A stretch of 11,111 nucleotides of DNA, from assembly GCA_964563495.1 (NCBI GenBank), contig CAZLYK010000169.1, positions 1 to 11,111 of the forward strand, in the 5' to 3' direction. Source of the stretch: CAZLYK01 sp964563495. Its GTDB lineage: Bacteria > Acidobacteriota > Blastocatellia > RBC074. The notes under the pieces are model-generated. The model saw nothing but the letters and a program-made list of their open reading frames with translations, made no database searches and had not been told where the DNA came from. The number at the start of each line of letters is the position of its first letter. Positions within the stretch are counted from its first letter, which is position 1. Shown here one piece after another: positions 9,167 through 11,111 of the stretch. The translations under genes were made by a program, and so were the position numbers.

Positions 9167-10405
9167 TCATTTCGCCCCGGGTTGTTGCAGTTCGGCGGCC
9201 TGCTTTGGCGGCTGTCCCCCGGGTTTGTCGCTCATGACTCTGACGCGATCGCCATCCTTAATCAGGTTCGAGCCGCGCGTAATGACCGTGTCACCGGGCT
9301 TCAAGCCGCTCAGAACCTCGACCTTATCTTCCTGAGTCAGCCCGGTCTCGACCGCCCGGAATTTCGCCGTCTCCGATTCAATCATGTAGACGCCGGGCTG
9401 ATCTCCGCGATAGACGAGCGCATCGCGCGGCAAAAGCGCCGTTTCGCGCTGGGTCCCCAGATCGAGCTCGGCGCGGGCAAACATCTCGCCCTTTAATGCT
9501 CCGCTCCGGTTCGGGATTTCGATCTCGACCAGACCATTGCGCGTTTGCGGATCCAGTAGCGGGGCGATTCGCATGACTCGCCCGAGAAATTTCTGATCAG
9601 GCATGCTGTCGATCGTGACCGTGACCGAAGCGCCGAGCCTGATCCGTGAGATATCGCGCTCGGAAGCCTTGGCGTCGATGACCATCGGGCTGAGGCCGAC
9701 GATCGTGACGATCGGAGATGACGAGGTGGCCATGGCCCCGATATCGAGGTGCCGTTTGGCCACGATGCCGCTGATCGGCGCAAAGATCCGCGTCTGGCTC
9801 TGCCGAATCGAGAGCTCACGCAGCTCGGCTTCCGACTGTCGCCGCTGTGCCCGCGCCAGTTCGAGCTGTGACTGCGAGACGCGAAAACGGGTTTCGAGCG
9901 CGTCCAGTTCATTGCGTGGAAGCAATCCCTCATCCGCCAGTTTGCGTTTGCGATCGAGCTCTGCCCTGGCGTTGTGGAGTTCGGCTTCCCTTTGCGCGAT
10001 CGAGGCGTCGACCACGGCGATCGACGCTTTCGACCGCTCGATCTGCTGCTGGATCTCGTCGTCCTCGATCGTCGCAATCAGGTCGCCGCGCGCGACCGGG
10101 TGGCCCGTATCGATATTCAATTTGATGATCCGTCCGGGGATTTTCGGATTGACGTCGACCTGCTCTTTGGGCTTGAGCGAGCCGTTGAGCGTGATCTTTT
10201 CGCTGATTTTGCCGCTCGTGACGACTCCGGTCTGAACCGTCTGAGCCCGACCACCCGCGCCGGGACCGCCGCTGCCCGTCTGACCCGCGGCGGGTTGCTG
10301 CATCTCTGACCTGGCGCGGACGGCCTCCCAGACCCGATATCCGATAAATCCCAGTAACCCAACGATCGGCAGGATGATCATTAGCTGTTTGACTTTTAAT
10401 TTCAT
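9167..10405 (-). CDS. RND efflux periplasmic adaptor (membrane fusion protein)
   Basis: Periplasmic adaptor that links the RND pump to an outer-membrane channel. The 412 residues show: an N-terminal membrane anchor (about 7-24, no lipobox cysteine), a Gly/Gln-rich linker (about 36-53), a first lipoyl half with KIPGRIIKLNIDTGHPVARGD (88-108), a helical hairpin rich in Glu, Arg, Ala and Gln (about 117-205), a second lipoyl half with IFAPISGIVAKRHLDIGAMA (207-226), a beta-barrel domain (about 240-315) and a membrane-proximal domain ending near 392 with a Pro/Gln-rich tail. This is the HlyD/AcrA-type order. It is the first gene of the operon, directly upstream of the RND permease. The ATG at 10405 has no strong ribosome site. 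The shared upstream region with lptE carries an inverted repeat that could be an operator. Confidence 0.92.
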   Translation of the reverse strand: MKLKVKQLMIILPIVGLLGFIGYRVWEAVRARSEMQQPAAGQTGSGGPGAGGRAQTVQTGVVTSGKISEKITLNGSLKPKEQVDVNPKIPGRIIKLNIDTGHPVARGDLIATIEDDEIQQQIERSKASIAVVDASIAQREAELHNARAELDRKRKLADEGLLPRNELDALETRFRVSQSQLELARAQRRQSEAELRELSIRQSQTRIFAPISGIVAKRHLDIGAMATSSSPIVTIVGLSPMVIDAKASERDISRIRLGASVTVTIDSMPDQKFLGRVMRIAPLLDPQTRNGLVEIEIPNRSGALKGEMFARAELDLGTQRETALLPRDALVYRGDQPGVYMIESETAKFRAVETGLTQEDKVEVLSGLKPGDTVITRGSNLIKDGDRVRVMSDKPGGQPPKQAAELQQPGAK

Positions 10406-10485
10406 ATTATCGCTTTGGCAATACCGCCCTGGTTTTGATACAACTATGACGCTGGGGATAACCCTGTGATTTCATCTTTTTGTTG

Positions 10486-10509
10486 AATGTCATATATTTA
10501 CCTGACATT
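10486..10509. promoter_or_regulatory. Inverted repeat, candidate operator between efflux operon and lptE
   Basis: AATGTCA (10486-10492) and TGACATT (10503-10509) are perfect inverted copies with a 10-nt AT-rich spacer (TATATTTACC), about 17 bp centre to centre. The site lies in the 136-nt region between the divergent efflux and lptE starts, 33 nt before lptE and 81 nt before the adaptor start. The spacing suits a dimeric helix-turn-helix repressor of the kind that often controls RND pumps. The spacer's TATATT could serve as a -10 box for lptE, but no good -35 lies upstream. The remainder of 10406-10541 shows no other clear signal. Confidence 0.35.
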
Positions 10510-10541
10510 TCCCGGAATACGCAACAGACAGTCAACCCGCT

Positions 10542-11072
10542 ATGAAATTTCAGATTCGCATTTATCTTTTGGTCTCACTGCTCGTGGTGAGCGCCGGCTT
10601 TACCGAATGCTACAAGCCGGCCGGGCGTGGTGATGCATTGCCAAGCCACATCAAAACACTGGCGATTCCGCCATTTCAAAACCCGAGCCTGCGATTCAAA
10701 GTCGAGCAGCGATTCACCTCCGCCATGATCGATGAGGCGTTGCGGCGCGGACGGGCTCTCAAAGTCGTTTCCGTCACCGAAGGTGCAGACGCGGTCATGC
10801 TCGGGACGATCAAGAGTTTCAATGTCCGGCCGGTTCTGCTCGATGATTTCGGTCGAGCGAGAATATTCGAGGTCACGATCAACGCGGCATTGACACTCCG
10901 CGATCAGACCAAAAACAAGATCATCTTCGACAATCAGAATTATATCTTTCGCGGCGAATACGAAATTTCTGGCGACCCCAAAACCTTCTTCATCGAAGAG
11001 GGCCCGGCCGTCGATCGCCTCGCCAGAGATTTCGCCAAAAGCGTCCTGACCACAATCCTTGAGGGATTTTGA
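10542..11072 (+). CDS. lptE: LPS-assembly lipoprotein LptE
   Basis: Outer-membrane partner of LptD that helps deliver lipopolysaccharide to the cell surface. It has 176 residues: an N-terminal export signal (basic 1-6, hydrophobic 7-20), then CYKPAGRGDALPSHIKTLAI (23-42) and PPFQNPSLRFKVEQRFTSAM (43-62), which match the start of the LptE domain (similar to the CGYxxxG...LPxxIxxIAVPxFxN pattern), followed by alternating beta strands and a C-terminal helix (about 155-176). The usual lipid-modified cysteine would be C23, but the preceding residues are Gly-Phe-Thr-Glu, a poor lipobox with Glu at -1. No clear ribosome site precedes ATG 10542, so the start is set by the signal sequence. In many diderms lptE follows leuS; here the efflux operon lies between them. 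The palindromic repeat starts on its stop codon. Confidence 0.85.
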   Translation: MKFQIRIYLLVSLLVVSAGFTECYKPAGRGDALPSHIKTLAIPPFQNPSLRFKVEQRFTSAMIDEALRRGRALKVVSVTEGADAVMLGTIKSFNVRPVLLDDFGRARIFEVTINAALTLRDQTKNKIIFDNQNYIFRGEYEISGDPKTFFIEEGPAVDRLARDFAKSVLTTILEGF

Positions 11073-11111
11073 ATAGACAGGATAAACGGGATTTGTGCAG
11101 GATTGACAAGA
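11072..11111. repeat. Edge-truncated, diverged copy (D) of the AATAGACAGGATT repeat after lptE
   Basis: Starts on the last base of the lptE TGA stop and reads AATAGACAGGATAAACGGG, continuing to the window end. Against copy B it has four substitutions in the first 33 bases (positions 13, 14, 17 and 24 of the unit). The bases after the arm (GACAAGA) resemble the start of copy B's loop. The right arm, if any, lies beyond the window. Confidence 0.75.

Overview
The window is about 11.1 kb of moderately GC-rich, gene-dense bacterial chromosome with housekeeping genes and one efflux operon. Its encoded proteins (PanC, FolK, an RlmI-type methyltransferase, LeuS, an RND efflux pair, LptE) point to a diderm bacterium: LptE works in lipopolysaccharide export to an outer membrane, and RND pumps span two membranes. 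The style of LeuS (extra CxxH/CxxC knuckle before KMSKS), the SFHGSFALH version of the methyltransferase SAM loop and the palindromic repeats at gene ends remind me of Acidobacteriota (Blastocatellia-like). That placement is an inference from memory, not a search result.

Layout from left to right. (1) A folK-panC unit on the minus strand (1502 down to 12) makes a folate-pathway enzyme and the last enzyme of pantothenate synthesis. A perfect 33-bp-arm hairpin fills the gap between the two genes. (2) Divergent from folK is an rlmI-like 23S rRNA m5C methyltransferase gene (plus, ends 2826). (3) A roughly 340-nt untranslated region (2915-3254) precedes leuS. It holds a plausible promoter, a possible 37-codon leader ORF with a cluster of four leucine codons, and several mutually exclusive stem-loops. 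(4) leuS (3255-5843) is complete. (5) Convergent to it is a membrane-fusion-protein/RND-transporter operon on the minus strand (10405 down to 5944), with no outer-membrane channel gene in the window. (6) lptE (10542-11072) is divergent from the efflux operon, and an inverted repeat lies in their shared upstream region.

The most striking non-coding feature is a family of imperfectly tandem, palindromic repeats whose outer end reads AATAGACAGGATTGACAGG. Four copies are visible (two cut by the window edges). Together they sit at the 3' end of every transcription unit seen here, usually overlapping or touching the stop codon. The two complete copies differ in sequence, but each difference is mirrored exactly in the opposite arm.

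Gene context: leuS and lptE are commonly adjacent and co-oriented in Proteobacteria and, from memory, in other diderms. Here they are co-oriented but separated by the oppositely oriented efflux operon, which suggests an insertion or rearrangement. No new multi-gene defence or biosynthetic system is visible. The points of interest are the repeat family, the leuS leader, and unusual residues in PanC and LptE.
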